DNA of 64,000 nt from Hymenobacter sp. HSC-4F20 (GCF_019599275.1 NZ_JAHZTD010000004.1:62001-126000), one strand, 5' to 3'. Numbered from the stretch's first letter, positions 17,631 to 26,435 are shown. The notes: a model not told the origin generated them from the sequence alone. A program made the numbers and translations.

Positions 17631-18385
17631 CAGGCGGCTGGCTTACGGGCCAGGGCGAAAACGCTCACGCCCACTGGCAGGTTGATGTGGCGCAGCAAGC
17701 GGTTCTCGGCCTGCAGCAGCCAGATGAGGGAGCGGTTTAGGGGCTGGGGCAGGGCTGCCAGGTCGCCGGTGCCGGCCTCGTCGGCGGGCTTGCTGCCACT
17801 GGTTAAGCGCTGGGCCTGCCGAATCAGGTAGGTGGGGAAAAACAGGGCGAAGTTCCAGTACGACTGGCGCAGTACCTGCAGCTGGCTAGCTTGCAGAGCC
17901 TGTTTTAGGGTAGCGCCAGTGTAGCGGCGGAAGTGGCGGTTTACCACATCGTGCTGGCTCCAGAGCTGGGGATAGGCTGGTACGTACACCAGCAGCTGTC
18001 CGCCGGGGCGCAGCACCCGCCGCCACTCGCGCAGGGCCTGCTGCTCGTCCTCGATGTGCTCCAGCACGTCAGAGGCTACCACTAGGTCAAAAGAAGCATC
18101 CGGGAAGTCCAGCCGGGCCCCGTCCATCACCGATACGTTCGGAATCTGGCGCTGGTGAGCCAGGGCAATAGCCGTTTCGCTGATGTCGATGCCCGTCAGG
18201 TGGTGAAAGCCCGCTTGGCGTAGCTGCTGCTGCAAGGGGCCACCGGAACACCCAATTTCCAGAATAGCCGCAGTAGTGGGCAGGCGTAGCTGCTTGATCT
18301 GATCAAACACACTGTCGCGCCGGCCCCGAAACCACCAGTGATTTTCTTCTAATTGATGGTAGAGTGCTTCGTATTGAACTTGCAT
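17630..18385 (-). CDS. Class I SAM-dependent methyltransferase
   Basis: Encodes 251 aa. The Rossmann methyltransferase domain has motif I 'ILEIGCSGGPLQQQLRQAG', motif II around 'HLTGIDISETAIALAHQRQI', the acidic 'FDLVVASDVLEHIEDEQQAL' and 'LRPGGQLLVYVPAYPQLWSQ'. This methyltransferase_11/23 type often modifies small molecules, lipids or sugars. A C-terminal helical and hydrophobic stretch ('LIWLLQAENRLLRHINLP') resembles proteins encoded beside GT2 enzymes in glycan clusters. It is first gene of the methyltransferase-GT2-ALDH run. A near-consensus -7 motif (TACTTTCG, 18390-18397, - strand) lies only 4 bases upstream, so the transcript may be almost leaderless. Confidence 0.85.
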   Translation of the reverse strand: MQVQYEALYHQLEENHWWFRGRRDSVFDQIKQLRLPTTAAILEIGCSGGPLQQQLRQAGFHHLTGIDISETAIALAHQRQIPNVSVMDGARLDFPDASFDLVVASDVLEHIEDEQQALREWRRVLRPGGQLLVYVPAYPQLWSQHDVVNRHFRRYTGATLKQALQASQLQVLRQSYWNFALFFPTYLIRQAQRLTSGSKPADEAGTGDLAALPQPLNRSLIWLLQAENRLLRHINLPVGVSVFALARKPAA

Positions 18386-18474
18386 ACGGCGAAAGTACGG
18401 AATGAGAAAACACCATACCTAGTACTTGCGGCCCAGCTAAGCCAGAAGGAGAATAATTGGCTCCGAACACGGGG

Positions 18475-18504
18475 TTGCCGGAAGCAGTGAACCATGTACT
18501 TTTG
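18475..18504 (+). promoter_or_regulatory. Bacteroidetes-type promoter (TTG-N19-TACTTTTG)
   Basis: TTG at 18475-18477, a 19-base spacer, then TACTTTTG at 18497-18504, an exact match to the -7 consensus TAnnTTTG with the expected -33 spacing. It lies 39 bases before the GT-C-like gene start at 18544. Confidence 0.65.
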
Positions 18505-18543
18505 CGCCAACTGAGCCCGGAAGTCCGGCGCACTCGCCTACGT

Positions 18544-20103
18544 ATGCCATTTCTTTCGGTGCTAAGGGCTCGTCCCTTTCATATTGCAGCCTTATTGTTA
18601 TTTATTGGGGTAGGGCTGGCTTTCTACGTGCCCTTTCTGGGTACGCTGCCCGTAGGGCCCCACGCCTGGGCCCAAGCCGACCGGCTGGCGCTGGCCGTGA
18701 ACTTCTACGACTACGGCTTCAACTTTTTCAAACCCCGGACTTCGTCCTTGAATTCTATCGGCGGCATTACGGGGGTAGAGTTTCCGCTCCCGTCCTACCT
18801 GGCGGCCCTGTGCGGGCTGGTAGTTGGGCGCGAGAATATCAACGGCGCCTTCCGGGCTATTGATGCGGCCGTAGCCGTGGTCGGGTTTTACTACCTGTTC
18901 CGGCTGATTTACGAGCGCACGGGGCACTTTGTGGCGGCGCTGGTGCCGGGGGCGTTTCTGCTGTCCTCTCCGTTTTTTGCGTTTTATGCCGTTAGCTACC
19001 TACCCGACCCCGTTAGCCTGAGCCTGAGCTTTGTGGGCTACTACTACTGGCTGCGGTTTTTCGAGCAGCGCACTTTCCGCGACTTGCTGGTGGCCGTGGC
19101 CGTACTGACGCTGGCGGGCCTGATCAAAACTACTACCAGTCTGCACTTGGCGGCGCTGGTGGGCCTCACGCTGGGCTGGGAGTATTTGGCCGCTGAGCCC
19201 CTGCTTACAGTGCGGCAGCGGCGGCAGCTGCTGGGGGCTGTGTTGGCGGGGGTGGGGCTGATTGTGGCCTTTTTCGTGCACAACCAACACCTGAACGCCA
19301 CCTACCAGTCGGGGCAGTTTCTGGCCGAAGCCCGGCCCATCACCGATGACGACGTGCGCCAGCAGGTGTGGTTTTACATCCGCCGCGACTGGCTGGCTGA
19401 GTATGCCACCAACACTCAGTACCGCGTGCTGGCCGTGTGCGGGGCGCTGCTGCTGGTGTTTGCCTGGCCCAACCTGCGGCGCCACCTGCCCCTCACGCTG
19501 CTGCTGCTGGCGACGGCCGCCATCAGCTACCTGTTTTTTCAGCTGATGGGTGCCCAAATGGGCGTGCACGACTACTACTTTATCTGCTCGTTTATTCCGC
19601 CGGCGGTGCTGTTGCTGGTGTTGGCCCTGCTCAATATTGCCCGCTACACCGGCTGGGTGCGCTACGCTACCACGGCCGGGCTGGCCGGGCTGGCGGTGGT
19701 GTTCGTGGTCCAGGGCTACACCCGCCTGCAGCGCCGCATGAGCGACGAGTACCCACCCTTCAGCCCGTATGCCTACGAGTGGATGCGCGGCGGGGCCGAC
19801 TTACTGCGCCGTGCCGGCGTGCCGCCGCAGGCCCAAGTGCTTCTCTTTAACGACCCGGCCCCCAACCTCGGGCTGGTGTACTTTGACCGGCGCGGCCGAA
19901 ACTGGCAGTACGAGGTCGATAAGCTAACGCCCGATAATCTGCTGGATGAAATGGCCACCGACAGCCTGGAATACGTGCTCATGGCCCCGGCCGTGTACGA
20001 AAAGCTGGCGCCCCAGCAGGAGGCGCTGAACGCTGCCTTCGAACCCCTGGCCCTGCAGCCGGCTGTGGTACTGCGGCGTCGGGACATGCGGCGGACCTGG
20101 TAG
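18544..20103 (+). CDS. Multi-pass GT-C-like glycosyltransferase (GT39/ArnT-like)
   Basis: Encodes 519 aa with about ten predicted transmembrane segments (for example 'FHIAALLLFIGVGLAFYVPF', 'VLAVCGALLLVFAWPNL', 'TAGLAGLAVVFVVQGYTRL'). The first large loop contains 'GPHAWAQADRLALAVNFY', like the 'WRQAD' loop of GT-C enzymes, and 'IGGITGVEFPLPSYLAALCG'. A soluble tail of about 100 residues follows. Such enzymes take a polyprenyl-phosphate sugar and transfer it outside the inner membrane. The acceptor is unknown. The start at 18544 is preferred: the open frame begins at 18457, upstream of the predicted promoter. Confidence 0.75.
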   Translation: MPFLSVLRARPFHIAALLLFIGVGLAFYVPFLGTLPVGPHAWAQADRLALAVNFYDYGFNFFKPRTSSLNSIGGITGVEFPLPSYLAALCGLVVGRENINGAFRAIDAAVAVVGFYYLFRLIYERTGHFVAALVPGAFLLSSPFFAFYAVSYLPDPVSLSLSFVGYYYWLRFFEQRTFRDLLVAVAVLTLAGLIKTTTSLHLAALVGLTLGWEYLAAEPLLTVRQRRQLLGAVLAGVGLIVAFFVHNQHLNATYQSGQFLAEARPITDDDVRQQVWFYIRRDWLAEYATNTQYRVLAVCGALLLVFAWPNLRRHLPLTLLLLATAAISYLFFQLMGAQMGVHDYYFICSFIPPAVLLLVLALLNIARYTGWVRYATTAGLAGLAVVFVVQGYTRLQRRMSDEYPPFSPYAYEWMRGGADLLRRAGVPPQAQVLLFNDPAPNLGLVYFDRRGRNWQYEVDKLTPDNLLDEMATDSLEYVLMAPAVYEKLAPQQEALNAAFEPLALQPAVVLRRRDMRRTW

Positions 20104-20148
20104 CGCTACGGCAAGTAACATCCTGAAATAGAAGGTAGCTAGAGGTAT

Positions 20149-20703
20149 ATGGTACGAATGATGCGCGGCGGAATGTGGGTAATGAGCAGTGCGCTAGCTG
20201 CCCTGAGTAGCTGCACCGGCGCGCCCGCCCGGCCAGAAGTGCGCGAGCGGGTAATGGTTAGCAGCAGTTTTGAGAATATTCTGGGCTTTGCTGAGCAGGT
20301 GCCCCCCTCGCTAACCACCGAAAAAGCGCACACCGGCCGCTACGCCGTGCGCGTCGATGCGCAAAATCAGTACTCGCTTACCTACCACGGCACCCTGGGG
20401 CAGCTGTGCACCACCAAGCCCCGCAAGTTCATCTTCAGCGCCTGGGTGTGGGTGCCCCGGCCCGAAGACGAAGCCACCCTCATTCTGGCCCTTACCTCGC
20501 CCGACGACCCGGAGCACCCCTTGCTGCACAAAAACGTGTACCTGACCGACCGTGGACCCTACGGCAAGTGGAAACAGGTGCGCCGCGAGATTGATGTACC
20601 CGGCACCGTGAACCGCAACACCCGCTTGGCCCTCTACCTCTGGAACGGCACGGCCCAGCAACCCGTGTACGCCGATGACTGGCAGCTGGCAGAGTTAAAA
20701 TAA
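20149..20703 (+). CDS. Lipoprotein of a four-member local family (copy A)
   Basis: Encodes 184 aa. A signal peptide ends in the lipobox 'LSSC' (about residue 22). The mature part is one beta-rich domain of about 150 residues with the family pattern: 'SSSFENILGF', 'LTTEKAHTGRYAVRVD', 'QYSLTYHGTLG', 'FSAWVWVPRPED', 'GKWKQVRREIDVPG' and 'LALYLWNGTAQQPVYADDW'. The order and spacing resemble carbohydrate-binding jelly rolls (CBM4/9/22-like), which is a fold inference. It follows the GT-C-like gene by 45 bases and is followed by copy B. This copy is the most divergent near its C-terminus (DDW instead of DDL). Confidence 0.75.
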   Translation: MVRMMRGGMWVMSSALAALSSCTGAPARPEVRERVMVSSSFENILGFAEQVPPSLTTEKAHTGRYAVRVDAQNQYSLTYHGTLGQLCTTKPRKFIFSAWVWVPRPEDEATLILALTSPDDPEHPLLHKNVYLTDRGPYGKWKQVRREIDVPGTVNRNTRLALYLWNGTAQQPVYADDWQLAELK

Positions 20704-20767
20704 GGGTAACGGAGGCCCGCGAAATACCATTACTTTTACATTCTGAACCCCTTAGCACTTCTTTCGC

Positions 20768-21310
20768 GTGATGAAAAAACTACCCTGGGCCCTGCTGCTG
20801 CTGAGCCTGGCCGGCTGTGGTGAAAAGACCCCGGCCAACAGTCCTGACACCCTGGTATCAAATGATTTTGAAAGCTTGGACGGGTGGCTGGGTGACCAAA
20901 ACACCGCTTCCGTAACGCGCGAGAAAGCGCACTCCGGGCGGTACTCGTTGAAGGTAGACGGTAGCACCGAGTATAGCCGCACGTACTCCAACCTGCTGGG
21001 TAAGATGCACGATACGCGCGTCAAGAAAATCAAAGTCAACGCCTGGGTGTTCGTGCCGAGCGCGCAGGCTGGTGCCAAGCTGGTAACGGTTATCAGCGAC
21101 ACGGCCCCCGATGCTAAGCCCGCCGTGTGGGACGGCCTCGACCTGGGCCCGGCCGTGAAAGGCCAGTACGGCAAGTGGATAGAAATTAACAACGAGCTGG
21201 CCGTGCCCGAAAATGTGTCGCCGACCAGCAAGTTTGTGATGTACCTGTGGCGCACCGGCGGCCCCCTGCCCGTATACCTCGACGACCTGAACGTGACGGC
21301 GGCCGAGTAA
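20768..21310 (+). CDS. Lipoprotein of a four-member local family (copy B)
   Basis: Encodes 180 aa. The signal 'LPWALLLLSLAGCGEK' has the lipobox LAGC at Cys 17. The family pattern is complete: 'SNDFESLDGWLGDQ', 'TREKAHSGRYSLKVDG', 'EYSRTYSNLLGK', 'VNAWVFVPSAQAG', 'GKWIEINNELAVPE' and 'KFVMYLWRTGG', ending 'PVYLDDLNVTAAE'. It is predicted to be a lipid-anchored single beta-sandwich exposed in the periplasm or at the surface. It lies 64 bases after copy A in the same direction, so probably on the same transcript. No catalytic residues are evident. Confidence 0.75.
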   Translation: MMKKLPWALLLLSLAGCGEKTPANSPDTLVSNDFESLDGWLGDQNTASVTREKAHSGRYSLKVDGSTEYSRTYSNLLGKMHDTRVKKIKVNAWVFVPSAQAGAKLVTVISDTAPDAKPAVWDGLDLGPAVKGQYGKWIEINNELAVPENVSPTSKFVMYLWRTGGPLPVYLDDLNVTAAE

Positions 21311-21338
21311 CTCAACTACTTGTTAGCCCTGGAATAAG

Positions 21339-21373
21339 AAAAGCGGCTGCTCCGGATAGGGGCAGCCGCTTTT
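21339..21373. terminator. Intrinsic terminator between convergent genes
   Basis: A 12-bp stem (21339-21350 with 21362-21373) with A and T tracts, between lipoprotein copy B on + and the 785-aa membrane protein on -. Confidence 0.8.
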
Positions 21374-21393
21374 GCTACATGATTTGACCTTGT

Positions 21394-23751
21394 TTAGCGG
21401 GCCAGCGGAAAGCCATCCAGCACAGGCTGCTGACGGGCATCCAGCCAGTACACGTGAGTAGTGCGGGGCCGAATCAGCAGGTCATCGACCACAATATCGT
21501 CGCCACCCATTTCCACCACAATGCGGTTGGCGCGGTTCTGCAGGCGGATGGGTAGGGTAAAGCGGACCCAGTCGCCGTGAATTTCCGTGGATTCTTTCAA
21601 AGAGCGCTCTACCCGTTCCACCTCTTGGCCGGTAGGGCTAAGCTGGCGGTAGCTGAGGTAGGGCATCCAGTCGGTGGTTTTGGCGTAGGCCCAGATGCTG
21701 AGCTCGTAGGAGGTAGTGTCGGCGGCGCCGGGTAGCACCCCGTCAAAAACCGGAAGCATACCCTTGTCGGCGTGGGCCGCCCCGGGGCGGGTAAAGCTGA
21801 CGCTGCCGGGCGCGGTAGCATCTTGGAAAGTGCGCCACACCACGCCCGGCCCGGCCACCGTGCGCCAGAGCTGCCCTTGGCGGAGCAACTCGTTTTGGTG
21901 CGCGGCAAACCAGGCCCGCTCCGCGGCCGGCCGGCTGGTGGCAAAGGCGCGGAGCGGCAGCTCATAGAGCTTTACCAGCGGCGTAGTAGTCAGCAAAACA
22001 GCCCCGCGCTGAAGCAGAGCCTTCTCCGCGGGCCGCAGCGAGTCGAGGCGGGAGGCCACTACTAGCAGAGGCTGGCGGGAGGGTAGGCGGCCGGGCCAGG
22101 ATTTGGGCGTGAGGTCGGAGGAAAACAGCTCCAGTAGCCGCAGCGTCTGCTCCGTGGACGTGCGCGACATCATGGTGGCGGCAATAGGCCGCTGCAGGCT
22201 CAGGGCCGCCCGGAAGCTTTCGGCCGTGCCTACCCCTCCGCCGCCCAGGTCAAACTTCTCCGACCCCAGCGAGTAGTAGGGCAGGGGCAGAATAGCCTGG
22301 TACTGATCGGGGTAGTGGCCGGCGCGGGCCAGGGTTTCGGCGTAGTTGCCGCCCGGCTGCAAAAAGGTATCGGCCACGCGGTTGGGCAGCAGCGGGGCAG
22401 TCAGCTCCTTGAGCTGGTACTTGGCTTCCAGCAACCACACGCCCGCCACAGCCACCAGCAGCAGCTGGCCCAGGCGTGCGGCCCGGCGCTGGCGCAGGAA
22501 GCGGTACAGCTGCCAGTACTGCACGGCGGCCAGCACGGCCGCCACGTAATAGAAAATCCAGGCGAAGCGGCCCAGGGAACGAAACTGCTTAAGCGCCGGC
22601 AGCCAGTCCAGCAGCCGGTCGAAGCCGGGCAGAATGAACGGCAGGCACATGGAAAATGCCAGCACCAGCCACGCGGCCCACACCGTAGGCTGCAACATCG
22701 CAGGCAGGGCCGGGCGCAGCACCCCGCGCCAGCGGCGGTGCACCAGGTGCCAGCCCACGCGCAGCAGCCACAGCCCTACCCCCAGCCCTACCACCAGCCC
22801 CACGTAGGCCTTGCCCTCCATAATGGGGTCGGAGGTGTGGAAGATAAACTTGAACACGGCGGCAAACGGCTCAATGGAAGGCCCAAACACGCCCGCCACG
22901 TTCGTGTGGTAGACAAAGAAGCCGTAGGGGTTGATGGGCCGGTCGGTGATGGGGTCGAGCAAGCCAATCCAAGTTTGGAACAGCACCGGCGGCAGCAGGC
23001 CCGCCGCCAGCAGCCAGGCCGGCTGGGCCCACCACTGGCCCTGGCGGGCTGCCAGGCGCTGCGCGGCCAGCACCAGAGCCGTAGCGGCCGGCAGCAGCAG
23101 GGCGTGCAGCAGGTAATACGGGTGTACCAGCGTGACCAGCAGGGTAGTTACCACGTAGAGCACCAGCCACTGCAGGCGGGCTGCCCGGGTTGCGGCCTCC
23201 AGCAGCCGCAGCTGCAGGTACCAGAGCAAGGGCACTACAAACGGCAGGGCCAGGGTGTAGTGCCCCGCGCCGATGCGGTGAAACTGCGGGGCCAGAAAGA
23301 CAATGGCCAGGGTAGCGGCGGCGCCAAACCAGCGCCCCACGCCCCCGCGCCGGAGCAGGGCGAATACCAGCGGCGTGGTGGGTACGGAGGAAAGCAGCAC
23401 CGTAAGGTTAAAGGCCGCTACTGCTTGGGAAAGAGTAATTCCAAAGGCGTTTTTCCAAGCTTTAAGCGCCCAGGCCAGCAGCGGAAATCCATCGGTAAAA
23501 GTCAGCAGCTCGCCGTAGGGGTAGTGCATGCCGGTAAACTGCACCCCGGCATCGGCCTGCAAATAGTAGAGCAGGGCAAAGTACGACTTGATACCGTCGC
23601 CGCCGGTGGTGAACAAATACTCGGAAGGGTGGAGCAGAATGGGTCCCACGCGGAACCACAGCACCAGTACGTGCAGCGCCACCAGCCCCAGCAGCCAATA
23701 CAGGTCGGAGGAAAAGGCGGAGCGGCGGGCCAGCGGCCGGGGCGAAATCAT
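21394..23751 (-). CDS. Large multi-pass membrane protein with C-terminal extracytoplasmic beta domain
   Basis: Encodes 785 aa. Residues about 20-440 hold ten or more transmembrane helices, with the loop 'FTTGGDGIKSYFALLYYLQA' after the first, a layout like GT-C enzymes or YfhO-like proteins. A soluble region follows. The last 130 residues ('SYELSIWAYAKTTDWMPY', 'GDWVRFTLPIRLQNRAN', 'IVVDDLLIRP') resemble the small lipoprotein family encoded nearby. Its start overlaps the stop of the upstream GT2 gene by four bases (ATGA), so the two are translationally coupled. That GT2 plausibly makes its lipid-linked sugar donor (inference). The true reaction is unknown. Confidence 0.8.
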   Translation of the reverse strand: MISPRPLARRSAFSSDLYWLLGLVALHVLVLWFRVGPILLHPSEYLFTTGGDGIKSYFALLYYLQADAGVQFTGMHYPYGELLTFTDGFPLLAWALKAWKNAFGITLSQAVAAFNLTVLLSSVPTTPLVFALLRRGGVGRWFGAAATLAIVFLAPQFHRIGAGHYTLALPFVVPLLWYLQLRLLEAATRAARLQWLVLYVVTTLLVTLVHPYYLLHALLLPAATALVLAAQRLAARQGQWWAQPAWLLAAGLLPPVLFQTWIGLLDPITDRPINPYGFFVYHTNVAGVFGPSIEPFAAVFKFIFHTSDPIMEGKAYVGLVVGLGVGLWLLRVGWHLVHRRWRGVLRPALPAMLQPTVWAAWLVLAFSMCLPFILPGFDRLLDWLPALKQFRSLGRFAWIFYYVAAVLAAVQYWQLYRFLRQRRAARLGQLLLVAVAGVWLLEAKYQLKELTAPLLPNRVADTFLQPGGNYAETLARAGHYPDQYQAILPLPYYSLGSEKFDLGGGGVGTAESFRAALSLQRPIAATMMSRTSTEQTLRLLELFSSDLTPKSWPGRLPSRQPLLVVASRLDSLRPAEKALLQRGAVLLTTTPLVKLYELPLRAFATSRPAAERAWFAAHQNELLRQGQLWRTVAGPGVVWRTFQDATAPGSVSFTRPGAAHADKGMLPVFDGVLPGAADTTSYELSIWAYAKTTDWMPYLSYRQLSPTGQEVERVERSLKESTEIHGDWVRFTLPIRLQNRANRIVVEMGGDDIVVDDLLIRPRTTHVYWLDARQQPVLDGFPLAR

Positions 23752-24731
23752 AGGGAAGCGTCAGAAGGAGAGAAAGGAGTACGAGGACGCGGGGCACCGG
23801 CGGGGGCCGGCAGTCCGGAGTCCGTTTCGCTGACCAGGTAGGGCGGGCGCTGCTTGGCCTGGATGAAAAGCTTGCCCAGGTATTCGCCCATAATGCCCAG
23901 CACGAGCAGCTGAATGCCACCAATGAACAGCACGCTGATCAGCACCGAGGCCCAGCCGGGTACCGCGTCATCAGTGAAAATCAGGATAAACAGCGCGTAG
24001 AGGGCGTAGAGAAACGCCAGCCCCGAAACGCCCACGCCGGCCAGGGTGGCAAAATGCAGGGGCCGCACGCTAAAGGACGTAATACCGTTGAGGGCCAGCT
24101 TTACCATTTTGCGCACCGTGTACTTGGTGGTGCCCCGGAAGCGGGCATCGGGGGTGTAGGCCACGCGCTTCTGCCGGAAGCCTGCCCAGTGCACGAAGCC
24201 CCGCAGAAACAAGTCTACATCGGGGCTGGAGCGCACCACGTCGGCCACGCGCCGGTCGATGAGGCGGTAGTCGGCCGTGCCCGGCTCAAAGTCGACGCTG
24301 GACAAGCCGTTCATTACCCGGTAAAAGGCGCTGGAGGTCTGGCGCTTAAGCCAGGGTAGGCGCTCGTCGTCCTGGCGCTGGGTGTACACAATATCGTAGC
24401 CGTCCAGCCAGTGGCCCAGCAACTCGGGTAGCAGGCGGGGGGGGTGCTGCAGGTCGGCATCGAGGGAAATAACACAGTCGCCGGTGGCGTAGTCGATACC
24501 GGCGCGCAGGGCGCTCTGGTGGCCGAAGTTGCGGGAGAGCAGCACGTAGTGAATTTCCGGGTCCTGGGCGCGCAGCTCGCGCAGCACGCGCTGGGTGCCG
24601 TCGCGGCTGCCGTCGTCCACGAAAATTAACTCCCGCTCGTAGCGTCCGGCCAGGTGCTCTTTCACGCGGGCGGCCACTTCTGGCAAGTTCTCCTCTTCAT
24701 TATAAGCCGGAATAACAACGGATATCTTCAT
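23748..24731 (-). CDS. Family 2 glycosyltransferase, polyprenyl-phosphate type
   Basis: Encodes 327 aa. GT-A motifs: 'ISVVIPAYNEEENLPEVAAR', 'IFVDDGSRDGTQRVLREL' and 'VISLDADLQHPPRLLPELLG'. Two transmembrane helices lie near the end ('FATLAGVGVSGLAFLYALYA', 'SVLISVLFIGGIQLLVLGIM'). It is a paralogue of the gene at 16644 and should likewise load a sugar onto a polyprenyl phosphate. The ATG at 24729-24731 is chosen because it starts 'MKISVVIPAYNEE'; the longer frame begins with unrelated Pro/Arg-rich sequence. It forms a coupled pair with the 785-aa membrane protein (ATGA overlap). Confidence 0.9.
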   Translation of the reverse strand: MKISVVIPAYNEEENLPEVAARVKEHLAGRYERELIFVDDGSRDGTQRVLRELRAQDPEIHYVLLSRNFGHQSALRAGIDYATGDCVISLDADLQHPPRLLPELLGHWLDGYDIVYTQRQDDERLPWLKRQTSSAFYRVMNGLSSVDFEPGTADYRLIDRRVADVVRSSPDVDLFLRGFVHWAGFRQKRVAYTPDARFRGTTKYTVRKMVKLALNGITSFSVRPLHFATLAGVGVSGLAFLYALYALFILIFTDDAVPGWASVLISVLFIGGIQLLVLGIMGEYLGKLFIQAKQRPPYLVSETDSGLPAPAGAPRPRTPFSPSDASL

Positions 24732-24874
24732 GCAAGGGGAGGGGCCCGGTGGGCGGCTCAGTGGAGTAACGGGCGGAAGGTCTCCGCCCCGGGGCCGCAG
24801 CCCCGCCAAAGTTGGCCAAAACTACGGTATTCCAAAAAAGGACGATGGTCAATGGGCGGGTCGCGCGAAATGGA

Positions 24875-24904
24875 TTGGGCAGCTGCGGGTAGCTTCTATC
24901 TTTG
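24875..24904 (+). promoter_or_regulatory. Bacteroidetes-type promoter (TTG-N19-TATCTTTG)
   Basis: TTG at 24875-24877 and TATCTTTG at 24897-24904, separated by exactly 19 bases, 33 bases before the start of lipoprotein copy C. It matches the consensus fully. Confidence 0.65.
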
Positions 24905-24937
24905 TCCGGGCTTCTTTCCGAAGCTCACCGACTTCTT

Positions 24938-25483
24938 ATGCTGCCACTTTCTGTTTTCCGGCCGGCCGGTGCCGCGCTGCTGTTAGGGCTCACCGCCTGC
25001 TCTACTGCTCCCGCCACCGAAGAAACGGGCCACCGCGTAACCTACAACGACTTCGAGGCCGTGGATGGCTGGGGCCCCGCCGTTCCGTCGCTGACTACCG
25101 AGAAAGCGCACTCGGGCCGGTTTGCCGTGAAGGTCGACAACGCCGTGGAGTACAGTTTGGGGTACGCCAACCTGCTGGGGAAGGCCAGCACTGCCCGCAT
25201 GCGCAAGCTCACGGTACGGGGCTGGGCCCGCCGGGAGGGCCCCGACGGCTCGGCCACGCTGGTTGTGCAGGTCACGGACCCCGCCCAGGGCAACCAGCAG
25301 CTGTACTGGGAGCCACTGCACTTCGCCGAGCAGGTGAAAACGCCGGGGCAGTGGGAGCAGATTAGCAAGGAATACACCCTGCCCGCCGGCCTGCAAGCCA
25401 GCCACGAGCTAAAGGTGTACCTCTGGCGCAACAGCGCCGCCCAACCTGCCTACCTCGACGACCTAACCATTACGGCTGAGTAA
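24938..25483 (+). CDS. Lipoprotein of a four-member local family (copy C)
   Basis: Encodes 181 aa. The signal ends in the lipobox 'LTAC' (about residue 22). The family pattern is: 'YNDFEAVDGWGPA', 'LTTEKAHSGRFAVKVDN', 'EYSLGYANLLGK', 'TVRGWARREGPDGSATLVVQ', 'GQWEQISKEYTLPAG' and 'LKVYLWRNSAAQ', ending 'AYLDDLTITAE'. It has its own promoter and stands alone on +, between the divergent GT2/membrane-protein pair and the convergent SDR gene. The start at 24938 is used because the longer frame (24902) would begin at the promoter element. Confidence 0.75.
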   Translation: MLPLSVFRPAGAALLLGLTACSTAPATEETGHRVTYNDFEAVDGWGPAVPSLTTEKAHSGRFAVKVDNAVEYSLGYANLLGKASTARMRKLTVRGWARREGPDGSATLVVQVTDPAQGNQQLYWEPLHFAEQVKTPGQWEQISKEYTLPAGLQASHELKVYLWRNSAAQPAYLDDLTITAE

Positions 25484-25502
25484 AGCGGGCTACGCGGCTG
25501 CG

Positions 25503-26288
25503 CTACAGGCTGCTGGTGCGCCCCCCATCCACGGGCACGTTGATGCCCGTGATGTAGGCAGCGGCTTCCGAGGCCAGAAAGGCCACGGCCGCCGCTACCT
25601 CCCGGGCCTGCCCGAAGCGGCCGGCCGGAATGCCGCGCAGCATGGCCGCCTCCACTTCCTCGGTGGTCTGCCCGGTTTCTTCTACTTTCTTGGCAATGAG
25701 GGAGGTATGGCGCTGCGTGACGGTGGCACCGGGCAGCACGTTATTGACGGTGATGCCGTCGGTGGCCAGCTCGTTGGCCAGGGTTTTGGCCCAGTTGCCC
25801 ACGGCCCCCCGAATGGTGTTCGACACGCCCAGCCCCGGCAGCGGCTGCTTTACGGAGGTGCTGATAATGTTGATAATGCGCCCCCACCGGCGCTGGCGCA
25901 TGCCCGGCACCAAGGCTTGGGCCAGCAGGTGGTTGCATACCACGTGCTGCTCAAACGCGGCCCGAAATGCTTCCACCGGCGCCTCCACTAGGGGGCCGCC
26001 AGCCGGGCCGCCCGTGTTGTTGACCAGAATATCGAAGCCAGATGCATTCTGCTCCAGATACTGCTGCACCCGTTGGGCCAGGGTGGCAGGGGAGCTGAAA
26101 TCGGCCACAATGAAATCGTGCGGCTGTTGGGCGGGGGTAGGCAGGGCGGCGGCTACCGCGCGCAGGGCATCTTCGTTGCGGGCTACCAGCGTGAGGGTGG
26201 CCCCGCGCCGGGCCAGCTCCTCGGCCACGGCCCGGCCAATTCCTTGGGTGCTGCCGCCCACCAGGGCGCGACGAGAAAGTAAGTCCAT
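25503..26288 (-). CDS. Atypical short-chain dehydrogenase/reductase
   Basis: Encodes 261 aa. The SDR Rossmann fold is clear: 'ALVGGSTQGIGRAVAEELAR' (TGxxxGIG variant), 'FIVADFSSPATL', 'VNNTGGPAGGP' (NNAG variant) and the C-terminal 'YITGINVPVDGGRTSSL'. The catalytic YxxxK is not present: the aligned positions read S156-x-x-x-R160 in 'GVSNTIRGAVGNWAKTLA'. This SN-x-x-R variant occurs in some bacterial SDRs and may mean an altered mechanism or substrate. It is divergent from the 3-hydroxyanthranilate dioxygenase gene, so a role near the kynurenine pathway is possible but unproven. Confidence 0.85.
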   Translation of the reverse strand: MDLLSRRALVGGSTQGIGRAVAEELARRGATLTLVARNEDALRAVAAALPTPAQQPHDFIVADFSSPATLAQRVQQYLEQNASGFDILVNNTGGPAGGPLVEAPVEAFRAAFEQHVVCNHLLAQALVPGMRQRRWGRIINIISTSVKQPLPGLGVSNTIRGAVGNWAKTLANELATDGITVNNVLPGATVTQRHTSLIAKKVEETGQTTEEVEAAMLRGIPAGRFGQAREVAAAVAFLASEAAAYITGINVPVDGGRTSSL

Positions 26289-26435
26289 CGGTGAATAAGG
26301 TAAGGGAAGAAGGGAAAGCCGTGAGCTACCGGCCAAATATGCAGGTAAAGTCGGTGGCCCCGATACGCGGGAATGTCGTTATTTGCCGTGAGGCACCCGT
26401 TGCCTACCCATGTCTTCACCCCAGCGCCTCGCTTT

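Noticed and set aside
22315-23841. 508-codon open frame on + opposite the 785-aa membrane protein
   Set aside because: Pure antisense shadow: Gln/Gly/Arg/His-rich with no domain, while the - strand has clear membrane helices and coupled start/stop overlap.
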